DNA of 64,000 nucleotides from Pelomonas sp965229315 (GTDB lineage Bacteria > Pseudomonadota > Gammaproteobacteria > Burkholderiales > Burkholderiaceae_C): NCBI RefSeq assembly GCF_965229315.1, contig NZ_CBDDJA010000001.1, forward strand, positions 62,001 to 126,000, read 5' to 3'. Positions 43,433 to 53,577 of the stretch are shown here, in pieces; the stretch's first letter is position 1; each line of letters opens with the position of its first letter. Under the pieces are notes generated by a model. The model was given only the letters and a program-made list of their open reading frames with translations, did not search any database and was not told where the DNA came from. The position numbers were made by a program, and so were the translations under genes.

Positions 43433-43660
43433 TATAACTTTGACACCGCTGACCGCAGTGTCGTCAAGGACTCAATTCAGATCCGCAGATCCAAACTGTT
43501 TTTGAGTATTCACGCGTTACGCCGTTCTTCATACCTAAACAATTTCTTGCTCAGTTGAAGTTCTATGTTGACGCAATCAAAATGCTACTAGCGGCACGGT
43601 GCTTCGAACCCTTTACGATTCGTCGCTTTCCGCTAGCAGCGCTGATTCGACTCTACAAAT

Positions 43661-43671
43661 TGTTAAAGAAC
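43661..43671 (-). promoter_or_regulatory. boxA antitermination site before 23S
   Basis: GTTCTTTAACA on minus matches the boxA consensus bound by NusB-S10. It lies in the spacer between tRNA-Ala and 23S, the usual second site in rRNA operons. Confidence 0.8.
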
Positions 43672-43757
43672 AACAGCCGATCTTTGCAGATCAAGAGCTG
43701 GTAAACCTCAGCAAACATTCCTATTCGCTAAGGTTTACCAACTTGAATGAGTGAAAC

Positions 43758-43833
43758 TGGTGGAGGATGACGGGATCGAACCGACGACCCCCTGCTTGCA
43801 AAGCAGGTGCTCTCCCAGCTGAGCTAATCCCCC
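43758..43833 (-). tRNA. alaT: tRNA-Ala (anticodon TGC)
   Basis: A 76-base cloverleaf in the 16S-23S spacer: acceptor GGGGGAT/ATCCTCC, anticodon loop TTTGCAA (TGC), T loop TTCGATC, encoded CCA at 43758-43760. Confidence 0.97.
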
Positions 43834-43861
43834 GGGGTACCTTCAAATCGCTTTGAAGCCG

Positions 43862-43938
43862 TGGTGGGTCTGGCTGGATTCGAACCAGCGACCCCCGCCT
43901 TATCAAGACGGTGCTCTAACCGACTGAGCTACAGACCC
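43862..43938 (-). tRNA. ileT: tRNA-Ile (anticodon GAT)
   Basis: A 77-base cloverleaf: acceptor GGGTCTG/CAGACCC, anticodon loop TTGATAA (GAT), T arm GCTGGTTCGAATCCAGC, encoded CCA at 43862-43864. Order 16S-Ile-Ala-23S is the standard one. Confidence 0.97.
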
Positions 43939-44125
43939 ACGCGAACCGTGCGCATGAACTCTGTTTATCGTCAGCCTGTCGAGGCCAGCTCAACAGGCTC
44001 ACGCAATTTCACTCACTGTTGTATGACAGCCGATAAGTGTGGGCGCTTAAAGCAAAGTGCTTGAGCTTTCGCTCTTAGCGATCTCGCTCTGCCTGTCCCG
44101 AAGAACAAACGAGGCTCGATCTATC

Positions 44126-45653
<1,528 letters not shown>

Positions 45654-45800
45654 ATCTTGAATTTACTCAACGGAATCGACTTAAACCATTTGCATAGTTC
45701 AAATCTAATTTCCGTGAGCGTTTAAAGTCCGAAGGACCGTCATCAGTCACCTGACAACATCACTTCACTTCAAACGCCCACGCTTATCGGCTGTGAATTA

Positions 45801-45810
45801 TTAAAGAGCA
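45801..45810 (-). promoter_or_regulatory. boxA antitermination site in the 16S leader
   Basis: TGCTCTTTAA on minus matches the core of boxA. It lies in the leader about 150 bases before 16S and 85 after promoter P2, where Nus factors load on RNA polymerase. Confidence 0.8.
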
Positions 45811-45893
45811 TCGCAAACTGAGCTTTAACTCATTTCGCGTCGCTGACGTTTCGCTGATTTCTCAGTTTGCTTCGTCAGCAGCAAAGAAGCGAG

Positions 45894-45923
45894 ATTCTAA
45901 TCTGCTTTTTGCTTCGTCGTCAA
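45894..45923 (-). promoter_or_regulatory. rRNA promoter P2 (proximal)
   Basis: On minus, the -35 TTGACG (45918-45923) and -10 TAGAAT (45894-45899) are 18 bases apart, followed by the GC-type discriminator CTCGCTTC. Upstream lies an A/T-rich segment (45924-45945) that could be an UP element. It sits in the second copy of a direct repeat shared with P1. Confidence 0.75.
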
Positions 45924-46033
45924 GTATTTTGAAATTTTATTTTCGAGATACTCAACAACTTGCTTTCCCTACCACTCCGGCTCGCTTGATTTCGTTTCCG
46001 ATTTCAGCGCTTCGTCAGCAGCAAAGAGGCGAG

Positions 46034-46062
46034 ATTTTGATCTGCTTTCGCAGTGCCGTCAA
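46034..46062 (-). promoter_or_regulatory. rRNA promoter P1 (distal)
   Basis: On minus, the -35 TTGACG (46057-46062) and -10 CAAAAT (46034-46039) are 17 bases apart, with an AT-rich stretch upstream and discriminator CTCGCCTC. It is 140 bases upstream of P2 and near-identical in layout. The remaining 250 bases up to ptsI (46096-46348) show no gene; they include a short hairpin (cgagt/actcg) near 46310-46325. Confidence 0.7.
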
Positions 46063-46348
46063 GTACTTTTCAAAATTTCTTTCGAAGCACTCAACGAACT
46101 CTCCAGCTCGCCCTCAAGCCTTTCGGCCCGCTTCACCAACCCCTTCCGCCGCTAGCTGCCGTTCCCGACAAGCGCTGCGTTGTGATCAGCGAAGCCCACG
46201 ACTGTAGCACAAGGTTTTTCAGCAGCGCAAGAAACCACGCCATTTTTTGCAATGCGCCCGCACCGGGCGGCTCAGTACTACGAGCCGATCCTCTATATCT
46301 ACAGGGGGCGAGTTCCGCTGACTCGCGCAGGTCGCGATCCAACCGCCG

Positions 46349-48124
46349 TCAGTGAACGAGTGATCCAGACCTTGCTGACGCCAGCTCCTTCTCAGCGACC
46401 GCCTGCGGATCCTCACTCTCCAGCACGCGCGGCAACGCGGCAGCCAGCCTTTGGGAGTCGGCGCGCAGGATGCGTTGCTTCACCGCTGGAATCTGCGATG
46501 GATGCATGGAGAAGCTGCGCAGCCCCATCGCCAGCAGCAACTCCGTGAAATCGGGGTCGCCTGCCATCTCGCCGCAGACGCTGACCGATTTGCCTGCCGC
46601 GCGCGACTGCGCGATCGATTGGTGGATCAGTTGCAGCACCGCCGGATGCCAGGGGTCGTACAGATGGGCGACGGCCTCGTCGGCACGGTCGATGGCCAGC
46701 GTGTACTGGATCAGATCATTGGTGCCAATGGACACGAAGTCTACGTGCCGCAGCAGCAGCGGCAGCATCACCGCTGCCGCAGGGATCTCAATCATCACGC
46801 CCAGCTCGACGCGCGTGAACGCATGGCCCGCATCCGTCAATTGCTGCTGCACCCGGCGCACGGTCTCGACAATCTGCCGGACCTCGCCCAGATGCGCCAC
46901 CATGGGAACCAGCAGCCGGACCTTGCCGAACGCGCTGGCGCGGTAGATGGCCCGCAGCTGCTGGCGGAACATGCTGGGCTCCGCCAGGCTCCAGCGGATC
47001 GCCCGCAGCCCCATGGCCGGGTTGAGCACATGCTCATGCCGGAGCTCGTTCACGGTGAGTCGGTCCAGCGGCTTGTCGGCGCCCACGTCCACCGTGCGTA
47101 TCGTCACCGGCATGCCCTTCATGGCCTCAACCGCCGCCTTGTAGGCGATGAACTGCTCCTCTTCGCTGGGCAGTTCGCCCTCGCGGTTCATGAACAGGAA
47201 CTCGCTGCGGAACAGGCCGACCCCGGTTGCCCCGGCCAGCACGGCGGCCTCGGCATCGACGGGCATCTCGATGTTGGCATGCAGCTCGACCTGCTCGCCA
47301 TCCAGCGTGACGGCCGGTGTATGCCGCAAACGTGCCAGCCGCGCACGCTCCAGTTCGCTCTGGCGCTGACGGAAGCGGTACTCCTCCAGGATGATGGGCG
47401 ACGGGTTCACGATCACGGTGCCGGCATCGCCATCAATGATGACCCAGTCGTCCTGCATGATGAGGCGCGAGGCTTCACGGGTGCCCACCACGGCCGGGAT
47501 GTCCAGGCTGCGCGCGACGATGGCGGTGTGCGAGGTCTTGCCGCCGATGTCGGTGATGAAGCCGCGGAAGACACTGCGCTTGAACTGGATCATGTCGGCG
47601 GGCGCGATGTCCGCAGCCACCAGCAGCAGCGGGTCCTCGCCGCCGAAGTCCCGCGGCGTCACCGGCTTGGGCGCCTTGCCCTGCTCTTGAGCCAGCGCAC
47701 CCAGCACCCGTTCGACCACCTGCTCCAGGTCCGCCTTGCGCTCGCGCAGGTAGTCGTCCTCCATCTCGTCGAACTGGCGCGCCAGCACTTCGAGCTGAGC
47801 CGACAGCGCCCACTCGGCGTTGTAGTGGCGCTGGATGATCCAGTGGCTGGCGCCGCCGGTGAAGGCCTCGTCGTTCAACAGCATCATGTGGACGTCGAGC
47901 AGCGCGGCGAGTTCGTGCGGCGCGTCGCCCGGGAGTTCCTGCTTCAGCGTGTCCAGCTCCTGCACGACGGCATCGCGCCCACGCAGCAGGCGCTCAATCT
48001 CGGCCTGGATCTCTTCCGGCGCGACGAAGTAATGCGCCACGTCGACGCGGCTGGACGCCACCAGCACCGCGCGGCCGATGGCAACGCCGCGCGAGACCGC
48101 AATGCCGAACACCTGAAAGCTCAT
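46349..48124 (-). CDS. ptsI: Phosphoenolpyruvate-protein phosphotransferase (PTS enzyme I)
   Basis: 591 residues. The phosphorylated histidine is H199 in GGKTSHTAIVARSLDIPAVV, and the C-terminal PEP-binding half has VDVGADKPL and the catalytic cysteine in SVCGEMAGDP. Enzyme I passes phosphate from PEP to HPr. Usually ptsH precedes ptsI directly; here a plus-strand acyltransferase separates them. No sugar permease lies nearby, so this PTS is probably regulatory, as in many Burkholderiales. Confidence 0.96.
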   Translation of the reverse strand: MSFQVFGIAVSRGVAIGRAVLVASSRVDVAHYFVAPEEIQAEIERLLRGRDAVVQELDTLKQELPGDAPHELAALLDVHMMLLNDEAFTGGASHWIIQRHYNAEWALSAQLEVLARQFDEMEDDYLRERKADLEQVVERVLGALAQEQGKAPKPVTPRDFGGEDPLLLVAADIAPADMIQFKRSVFRGFITDIGGKTSHTAIVARSLDIPAVVGTREASRLIMQDDWVIIDGDAGTVIVNPSPIILEEYRFRQRQSELERARLARLRHTPAVTLDGEQVELHANIEMPVDAEAAVLAGATGVGLFRSEFLFMNREGELPSEEEQFIAYKAAVEAMKGMPVTIRTVDVGADKPLDRLTVNELRHEHVLNPAMGLRAIRWSLAEPSMFRQQLRAIYRASAFGKVRLLVPMVAHLGEVRQIVETVRRVQQQLTDAGHAFTRVELGVMIEIPAAAVMLPLLLRHVDFVSIGTNDLIQYTLAIDRADEAVAHLYDPWHPAVLQLIHQSIAQSRAAGKSVSVCGEMAGDPDFTELLLAMGLRSFSMHPSQIPAVKQRILRADSQRLAAALPRVLESEDPQAVAEKELASARSGSLVH

Positions 48125-48229
48125 CAGCTCACCCCACAGATCGGAGGCTCAATGTAGCGCGTTGCGCTGGCCCTGGCGTCACGGTTCTTTCATGACGGCT
48201 TCACCGCAGCGTCAAACCGGACCAGGAGC

Positions 48230-49051
48230 ATGCAGGGCATGAACCCTGGTCATCGAATCCTCTCGCATGCGGTGTCGCATGCCCCCGTGCTGCAGCGCGC
48301 CGAGCGCCCTGCATCGTCCGCCACCCGCCTCAGCGTGAGCTGGGCCCGCAGCGACGCCGACGTGCGCGAGGCCCAGGCGCTGCGCTACCAGGTCTTCGCC
48401 GTCGAGATGGGTGCGCGCCTGGCCATGCCCAATGGTGCACCGGCGGGGCTGGATATCGATCTCTTCGACGCCTATTGCGAGCACCTGCTGGTGCGCGCCA
48501 GCGGCGCCGACGGCGAACCCGGTCCCGTCGTTGGCACCTACCGCGTGCTGACGCCGGCGGCGGCCATTCGCGCCGGTGGGCTCTACAGCGACACCGAGTT
48601 CGACCTGACCCGGCTGCGCTCGCTGCGCCCGCGCCTCGTCGAGATCGGCCGCGCCTGCGTGCATCCCGACCATCGCAGCGGTGGCGCCATCCTTGCGCTG
48701 TGGGGTGCGCTGGCGGAGTTCATGACACGCAACGGGCTGGACACCGTCATCGGCTGCGCCAGCGTCAGCATGCGCGACGGCGGCCACTTCGCGGCCAGCC
48801 TGTGGAAGCAGATCGCCGCCACGCACCTCGCCCCCATCGACCGCCAGGTGCGCCCGCGCCTGCCGCTGCCCATCGCCCATCTGCGCCAGGACCTGGCCGT
48901 CGAGCCGCCGGCATTGATCCGCGGCTACCTGCGCTGCGGTGCCAGGCTGATGGGTGAGCCCGCGTGGGACCCCGACTTCAACACCGCCGACCTGCCGCTG
49001 CTGCTGCGCACGGCCGACCTGCCGGCGCGCTTTCGCCGCCCGGCAGGCTGA
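48230..49051 (+). CDS. olsB: OlsB-like N-acyltransferase (ornithine-lipid/hemolysin-type GNAT)
   Basis: 273 residues. The start ATG at 48230 follows CCAGGAGC. The core (EAQALRYQVFAVEMGARLAM near residue 50; VVGTYRVLTPAAA; EIGRACVHPDHRSGGAILALWGALA) is the PF13444 acyltransferase type, which includes OlsB, making N-acyl ornithine from ornithine and acyl-ACP. The second enzyme OlsA, a PlsC-like acyltransferase, is not in the window. The gene lies between ptsH and ptsI in opposite orientation. Confidence 0.75.
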   Translation: MQGMNPGHRILSHAVSHAPVLQRAERPASSATRLSVSWARSDADVREAQALRYQVFAVEMGARLAMPNGAPAGLDIDLFDAYCEHLLVRASGADGEPGPVVGTYRVLTPAAAIRAGGLYSDTEFDLTRLRSLRPRLVEIGRACVHPDHRSGGAILALWGALAEFMTRNGLDTVIGCASVSMRDGGHFAASLWKQIAATHLAPIDRQVRPRLPLPIAHLRQDLAVEPPALIRGYLRCGARLMGEPAWDPDFNTADLPLLLRTADLPARFRRPAG

Positions 49052-49059
49052 GACAGCGG

Positions 49060-49329
49060 CTACTGGCCCTCGCCGAACTTGTCGTTGACGAGCGCGGTGA
49101 TCTGATCCTGCGCCGCCTGCTCGTCGTCGCCGTCCGTCTCCAGCTCCACCGTCGAGCCCATGCCGGCGGCAAGCATCATGACGCCCATGATGCTCTTGGC
49201 GTTCACGCGCCGACCGTTGCGGCTCATGTGGATCTCGCACTTGAAACTGCCGGCCAGCTTGGTGAGTTTGGCGGACGCGCGAGCGTGCAGACCCAGCTTG
49301 TTGCTGATGGTGAGGGTGGATTTGATCAT
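49060..49329 (-). CDS. ptsH: Phosphocarrier protein HPr
   Basis: 89 residues. The active histidine is H15 in GLHARASAKLTKLA, and the HPr-kinase serine S46 lies in SIMGVMMLAAG. It accepts phosphate from enzyme I and gives it to EIIA domains. The ATG at 49329 overlaps the stop of the upstream EIIA gene by four bases. Presence of S46 fits an HprK kinase elsewhere, common in betaproteobacteria. Confidence 0.96.
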   Translation of the reverse strand: MIKSTLTISNKLGLHARASAKLTKLAGSFKCEIHMSRNGRRVNAKSIMGVMMLAAGMGSTVELETDGDDEQAAQDQITALVNDKFGEGQ

Positions 49330-49721
49330 TCGTCCGGGGGCAAGGGAGGCGTGGCGACGATGCCGCTGACCGCGCCCTGCACGGCGCGCCGGGCCAGCTC
49401 GGTCAAGGGTTTCTGGCTGGCGTAGCAGAGCGTGCGCCAGAGCATGGGCACGCTCACACCGCTGAGCACCTGCACCCGCTCGCCGGCCAGGCGCAGCGCG
49501 CCGTTGCAGGGCGTCGCGCCGAACACGTCGGTCAGCACCAGCCAGTCCTGGCCGTCGACCGCCATCAGCGCGCGCGCCGCCGTCTCGACGTCGGCCGCGC
49601 ACATGTCCGTCGTCACGTCCAGCACGGTCAGCGTCGGCGCGCAGTCCGGAAACGTGTGCTCCGCCACCTGGCGCAGCGCGGAAGCCAGCGGCGCGTGAGC
49701 GATGACGAGCAGATGGGGCAT
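49326..49721 (-). CDS. PTS EIIA component, mannose/fructose type
   Basis: 131 residues with start ATG at 49721 (MPHLLVIAHAPLAS). The phospho-histidine is H9, and VLTDVFGATPCNGALRL near residue 70 matches the EIIA-Man fold. No EIIB or EIIC gene adjoins, so it is likely a regulatory EIIA, as in the ptsH-linked genes of Ralstonia and Burkholderia relatives. A longer in-frame start at 49763 is proline-rich and less likely. Confidence 0.9.
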   Translation of the reverse strand: MPHLLVIAHAPLASALRQVAEHTFPDCAPTLTVLDVTTDMCAADVETAARALMAVDGQDWLVLTDVFGATPCNGALRLAGERVQVLSGVSVPMLWRTLCYASQKPLTELARRAVQGAVSGIVATPPLPPDE

Positions 49722-49731
49722 GGCCGGGATG

Positions 49732-50250
49732 TTACCGGGCGGCTTCGGCGGCGGCACCGACACGCAGTCCGCCCAGGAAGCTCTCCCACGCGGCCGCGTT
49801 GTCAGGGTCCGCGGTCATGACGGCCTGGTAGACCCGCCCGCCATAGGCGAAAACGGCCACCCGCGTCACGCCGCCCGCACCTGCCAGCCGGTATTGCAGT
49901 GCCTCGGCCATGGGCGTCATGCCCGGCACCCGCACCACTGCGGCCGCCGGCAGCGGCTGGCCGACCTTGGCCGCCAGCGCCTGCGGCATGGCCTTCAGGG
50001 CGGCACCGGCCTGCGGCGCGTCGGGCACGTCGGCCCAGGACAACGCAAATCGCAACGCGCCCGCCTCGCATTGCGCCAGGCCCATCGCCCCTTCGCCAGC
50101 CCGCGCCGCGCGCTGGTCCACGTCGGGCTTGCAAGGAAACAGCGCCGCAGCACCGGCGCCGGGCGGACGGGCCTCGCGCCAATTCAGCGCAGGCTGGCAG
50201 CCCGACAGCATCAGCATTAGGGCAAATCCGGCGGTCAGTCTCGGGTGCAT
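49732..50250 (-). CDS. Hypothetical lipoprotein
   Basis: 172 residues; no family recognised. The N-terminus MHPRLTAGFALMLMLSGC is a lipoprotein signal with lipobox LSGC, so it would be anchored at the cell envelope. The rest is small, alanine-rich and has one extra cysteine pair. A GAGG-type ribosome site is weak. It is divergent from the CoA-transferase gene (37 bases apart) and ends 10 bases before the EIIA gene, so it may be co-transcribed with the PTS genes. Confidence 0.6.
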   Translation of the reverse strand: MHPRLTAGFALMLMLSGCQPALNWREARPPGAGAAALFPCKPDVDQRAARAGEGAMGLAQCEAGALRFALSWADVPDAPQAGAALKAMPQALAAKVGQPLPAAAVVRVPGMTPMAEALQYRLAGAGGVTRVAVFAYGGRVYQAVMTADPDNAAAWESFLGGLRVGAAAEAAR

Positions 50251-50287
50251 GGCTGAATTATCGGCACGGCCCACCGACAATTCCGCA

Positions 50288-51535
50288 ATGCAAGATCAGC
50301 CTTCCTCGACCGCACCGCAAGCGCTGACCGGCGTGCGTGTGCTGGACCTGTCCCGCGTGCTGGCCGGCCCCTGGTGCACGCAGACCCTGGCCGACCTGGG
50401 CGCCGATGTCATCAAGATCGAACGCCCCGGCAGCGGCGACGACACGCGCGCCTGGGGCCCGCCCTACTTGAAGGACACCGACGGGCAAGACACCTCCGAG
50501 GCGGCCTATTTCCTCGGCGCCAACCGCAACAAGCGCTCGCTGGCCGTGGACCTGTCCCGGCCCGAGGGCCAGGCCATCGTGCGCAGGCTCGCCGGCCAGG
50601 TGGACGTGCTGGTCGAGAACTTCAAGGTCGGCGATCTGGCCCGCTACGGGCTGGACGCGCAAAGCCTGCTGGCCGACCACCCCGGCCTCGTCATCTGTTC
50701 CATCACCGGGTTCGGCCAGACCGGTCCCTACGCCGAGCGCGCCGGCTACGACTACGCCGTGCAAGGCATGGGCGGGCTGATGAGCGTCACCGGCGAGCGC
50801 GACGACCTGCCCGGCGGCGGGCCGCAGAAGGTGGGCGTGGCGGTGGCGGACCTGTTCACCGGCATGTATGCCACCGTGGCCATCCTGGCCGCGCTGCGCC
50901 ATCGCGATGCCACCGGCCAGGGCCAGGTCATCGACATGGCGCTGTTCGACACCCAGCTCGCCATGCTCGCCAACCTGGGCAGCAACTACCTGTGCAGCGG
51001 CAAGGCGCCGGGCCGCATGGGCAACGCGCACCAGAACATCGTGCCGTACCAGACCTTCGAGGCCAGCGACGGCTACCTGATCCTGGCCGTCGGCAACGAC
51101 CGGCAGTTCGCCAAGTTCTGCGAGATCGCCGGCCGGCCGGAATGGGCGGCCGACGTGCGCTTCGCGACCAACGCCGAGCGGGTGCGCCATCGCACCGTCC
51201 TCGTGCCGCTGCTGGAGGCCGCCGTGCGGCAGCGACCGCGCGCCGACTGGCTGGCCGCGCTGGAGGCTGCCAAGGTGCCTTGCGGGTCGATCAATTCCAT
51301 CGCCGAGGCGCTCGACGACCCGCAGGCGCAGGCGCGCGGCTCGGTGGTGGGCATGCCCCACCCGCTGACGCCGGACCTGCGCCTGATCGCCAGCCCGATC
51401 AAACTGTCGGCAACGCCTGTCAGCTACCGGCATGCGCCGCCGCTGCTGGGCCAGCACAGCGACGAGTTGCTGCGCGAAGCCGGATGTGACGAGGAAGACA
51501 TCAGGCATTGGCGCGCCACAGGCGTCATCTCGTGA
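50288..51535 (+). CDS. CoA-transferase, family III (CaiB/BaiF type)
   Basis: 415 residues. The N-terminal GVRVLDLSRVLAGPWCTQTL and LGADVIKIERPGSGDDTR are family signatures, and the catalytic aspartate is D188 in AVADLFTGMYAT. These enzymes transfer CoA between carboxylic acids; the closest group by eye is the acetyl-/succinyl-CoA-dependent dicarboxylate type, but the substrate cannot be read. Start ATG at 50288 (MQDQPSSTAPQALTG) is favoured; upstream in-frame codons overlap the opposite gene's promoter. Confidence 0.88.
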   Translation: MQDQPSSTAPQALTGVRVLDLSRVLAGPWCTQTLADLGADVIKIERPGSGDDTRAWGPPYLKDTDGQDTSEAAYFLGANRNKRSLAVDLSRPEGQAIVRRLAGQVDVLVENFKVGDLARYGLDAQSLLADHPGLVICSITGFGQTGPYAERAGYDYAVQGMGGLMSVTGERDDLPGGGPQKVGVAVADLFTGMYATVAILAALRHRDATGQGQVIDMALFDTQLAMLANLGSNYLCSGKAPGRMGNAHQNIVPYQTFEASDGYLILAVGNDRQFAKFCEIAGRPEWAADVRFATNAERVRHRTVLVPLLEAAVRQRPRADWLAALEAAKVPCGSINSIAEALDDPQAQARGSVVGMPHPLTPDLRLIASPIKLSATPVSYRHAPPLLGQHSDELLREAGCDEEDIRHWRATGVIS

Positions 51536-51540
51536 GGACA

Positions 51541-51765
51541 AACCCACCCGCTGGGCTGCGGGTTTGGGTCTGCCGGGCGGCAGCGGCAGACCTAACGCGT
51601 CCTTTCGTGCGGGCAAACCCACCCGCCTGGCAGCGGGTTTGGGTCCGCCAGGGCGCAGCGGCATGCCTAACGCGCCTTTCCGTGCGGGCAAACCCACCCC
51701 TGAACCAAGGGTTTCCCCCCGGCTGGGGGATGGAGGTCGGGGCCGGCAATCCGGAGCATGCGCCT
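51541..51765. repeat. Three-copy 75-bp tandem repeat
   Basis: Copies begin at 51541, 51616 and 51691 with AAACCCACCC and a period of exactly 75 bases; the third diverges after its first ~15 bases. The first two hold an internal hairpin (ACCCGC/GCGGGT). The 290-base gap (51536-51825) between the CoA-transferase and the next gene contains nothing else. The period is a multiple of three, so frames stay open on both strands, but I see no ribosome site and no known protein. Confidence 0.75.
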
Positions 51766-51825
51766 ACGCACTGCGGCGGGCCGACCACCTAGAACCATCC
51801 GCCGCAGGTTCGCCGTCACCGGGTC

Positions 51826-52974
51826 ATGTCCACACCGCCTTCTTCAGCGCCAACCAATGCCGCCAACGATGTCATGCCTGAACCGTCCCCGGTGCAGTGG
51901 GCAGAAATCGTCCAGCAGCTGGGCGCCGAGATCGCCGGGCCGCTGAGCGCGGCGCTGGAGCAGATCCAGAACCTCGCCACCACCGGCCAGATCGACCGCC
52001 GCGGCCTGCGCCTGCTGCGCCGCAGCGTCGACGACGCCCGCACGGCCGGCATGCTGGGCCAGCAGCTGTCACGCCTCGCCTCCGGCCGCCTGCGGCTCAA
52101 CCGCGAGCGCCAGAACCTCACGCAGATGCTGCGCAGCGTGCTGGCCCAGCGCAGCCGCGAGACGCAGGCGCGCGGCGTGCAGGTGCGCCAGTCGCTGAAG
52201 GCGGTCGAGATCTGGGCCGATGGCGCACTGCTGTTCGGGCTGCTGAACGCGCTGATGGACTGGGCGCTGGCCAACACCCATTCGTCGGTGGACCTGCGGC
52301 TGGACCTGACGCCGTGGCCCGTGAAGGCCCGGCTGAGCTGCCGCTTCGCCCACCGCTCGCTGGAGCTGCTGGGCGACGAGGCCGACACGCACGCCTCGGC
52401 AGCAGGCCTGGATTCGCTGGCCTGGCGGCTGCTCGAACAGACGGCCATCACGCTGGGCGTGCTGCCGCTGCGCGAGCAGGAGGCCGGCATCACGCTGCTG
52501 ACGCTGGAGTTCAACCAGCTCGCACCCGACGAGGCGCCGCCGCCCGACAACACGCACAGCCGCCTCGAAGCCGAAGCCGCGCGCCTGGGCGGCAACTCCC
52601 GCCCGCTGGCCGGCTGCCAACTGCTGATCCTGTCCGCCAACCGCGAACTGCGCGCCGACGCGCAGGCCGCCGTGCGCCACATGGGCATGCTGGTGGATGT
52701 GGTGGGCAGCGTGGCCGAGGCGGAGCAGTTCTGCCGCGAGGGGCTGCCGCATGCCTTGCTGTTCGACGCCGGCCAGATGAGCGAGCCGATGCTGCAGCTC
52801 ATCGCCGACGTGATGCGCGACGCGCCGGACTTCGCCTTCGTCGAGATGTTCGACGGCGAGCACCGCACCCAGCTCTCCACCGCCACAGGCGACGGCGTCG
52901 CCCGCATCTCGCGGCGCAACCTGGCCGACGCGCTGCCATCGCTGCTGATGTTCGAGCTGGCACGAAGGAATTGA
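51826..52974 (+). CDS. Degenerate histidine-kinase/receiver-like protein
   Basis: 382 residues, no exact family recognised. Residues ~25-100 form a two-helix segment like a HisKA dimerisation domain but without its histidine. Residues ~105-240 look like a reduced ATPase lobe (GLLNALMDWALANTHSSVDL resembles the N-box without its usual NA..H residues). Residues 265-380 resemble a receiver domain (CQLLILSANRELRADAQAAV, HALLFDAGQ). Likely catalytically dead, so perhaps a docking or sensing protein. Start ATG at 51826; next gene is 22 bases downstream. Confidence 0.55.
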   Translation: MSTPPSSAPTNAANDVMPEPSPVQWAEIVQQLGAEIAGPLSAALEQIQNLATTGQIDRRGLRLLRRSVDDARTAGMLGQQLSRLASGRLRLNRERQNLTQMLRSVLAQRSRETQARGVQVRQSLKAVEIWADGALLFGLLNALMDWALANTHSSVDLRLDLTPWPVKARLSCRFAHRSLELLGDEADTHASAAGLDSLAWRLLEQTAITLGVLPLREQEAGITLLTLEFNQLAPDEAPPPDNTHSRLEAEAARLGGNSRPLAGCQLLILSANRELRADAQAAVRHMGMLVDVVGSVAEAEQFCREGLPHALLFDAGQMSEPMLQLIADVMRDAPDFAFVEMFDGEHRTQLSTATGDGVARISRRNLADALPSLLMFELARRN

Positions 52975-52996
52975 CGCCCTTCGTAGAATCGTGGCC

Positions 52997-53485
52997 ATGT
53001 TGACGCGCCGCACCCTCGCCGCTTTCGCCCTCGCCTGCACGGCAGCCCTGAGCGGCTGCGCCCGCGAGCGCGCCCCCGAGGTCGGCTACGTGCTGCTGGA
53101 CGGCAAGGCCTCCAGCTCGCGTGACTGGCAGGGCAAGGTGATGTTGGTGAACTTCTGGGCCACCAGCTGCGCCACCTGCGTGGCGGAAATGCCCAGCATC
53201 GTCGCCACGCATGACAAGTTCAAGGCGCGCGGCTTCGACACGCTGGCCGTGGCGATGAGCTACGACCCGCCGGCCTTCGTCGCCAAGTACGCCGAGACGC
53301 GCAAGCTGCCGTTCGGTGTGGCCATCGACAACACCGGTGCCGTGGCCAACGCGTTCGGCCAGGTGCAGATGACGCCGACGACCTTCCTCATCAACAAGCG
53401 CGGCGAGATCGTCAAGCGCTACATCGGCGAACCCGACTTCGCCGCGCTGCACGCGCTCATCGAGAAGCTGCTCGTCGAGGCCTGA
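52997..53485 (+). CDS. TlpA-like thioredoxin-fold lipoprotein
   Basis: 162 residues. MLTRRTLAAFALACTAALSGC gives a lipobox (LSGC). The redox motif reads NFWATSCATCVAEMPS, so the CxxC is CATC, as in TlpA/ResA relatives. The C-terminal VQMTPTTFLINKRGEIVKRY holds the cis-proline. It should act in the periplasm as a thiol-disulfide reductant, for example for cytochrome c or oxidase assembly. The ATG at 52997 is chosen; a GTG at 52991 is possible. Confidence 0.82.
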   Translation: MLTRRTLAAFALACTAALSGCARERAPEVGYVLLDGKASSSRDWQGKVMLVNFWATSCATCVAEMPSIVATHDKFKARGFDTLAVAMSYDPPAFVAKYAETRKLPFGVAIDNTGAVANAFGQVQMTPTTFLINKRGEIVKRYIGEPDFAALHALIEKLLVEA

Positions 53486-53577
53486 CGCCCGCCGCACACG
53501 CGACTTCCGTTCTCGCGTTATGGGCGCTGCACAAGCTCTCATGGCCGCAACGCCCGCCGGCGGCTGACACTGCGGCC

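Larger units (their letters stand above)
45869..46095 (-). repeat. Duplicated ~88-bp rRNA promoter segment
   Basis: Copy one is at 45869-45956 and copy two at 46009-46095, about 75% alike. Both begin GCTTCGTCAGCAGCAAAG on plus and contain the -10, -35 and AT-rich upstream part of one promoter. The tandem promoters thus arose by duplication of the whole element. Confidence 0.8.

Noticed and set aside
51508..51792. Repeat-protein gene over the 75-bp repeats
   Set aside because: Frames are open only because the period is a multiple of three; no start signal and no family.
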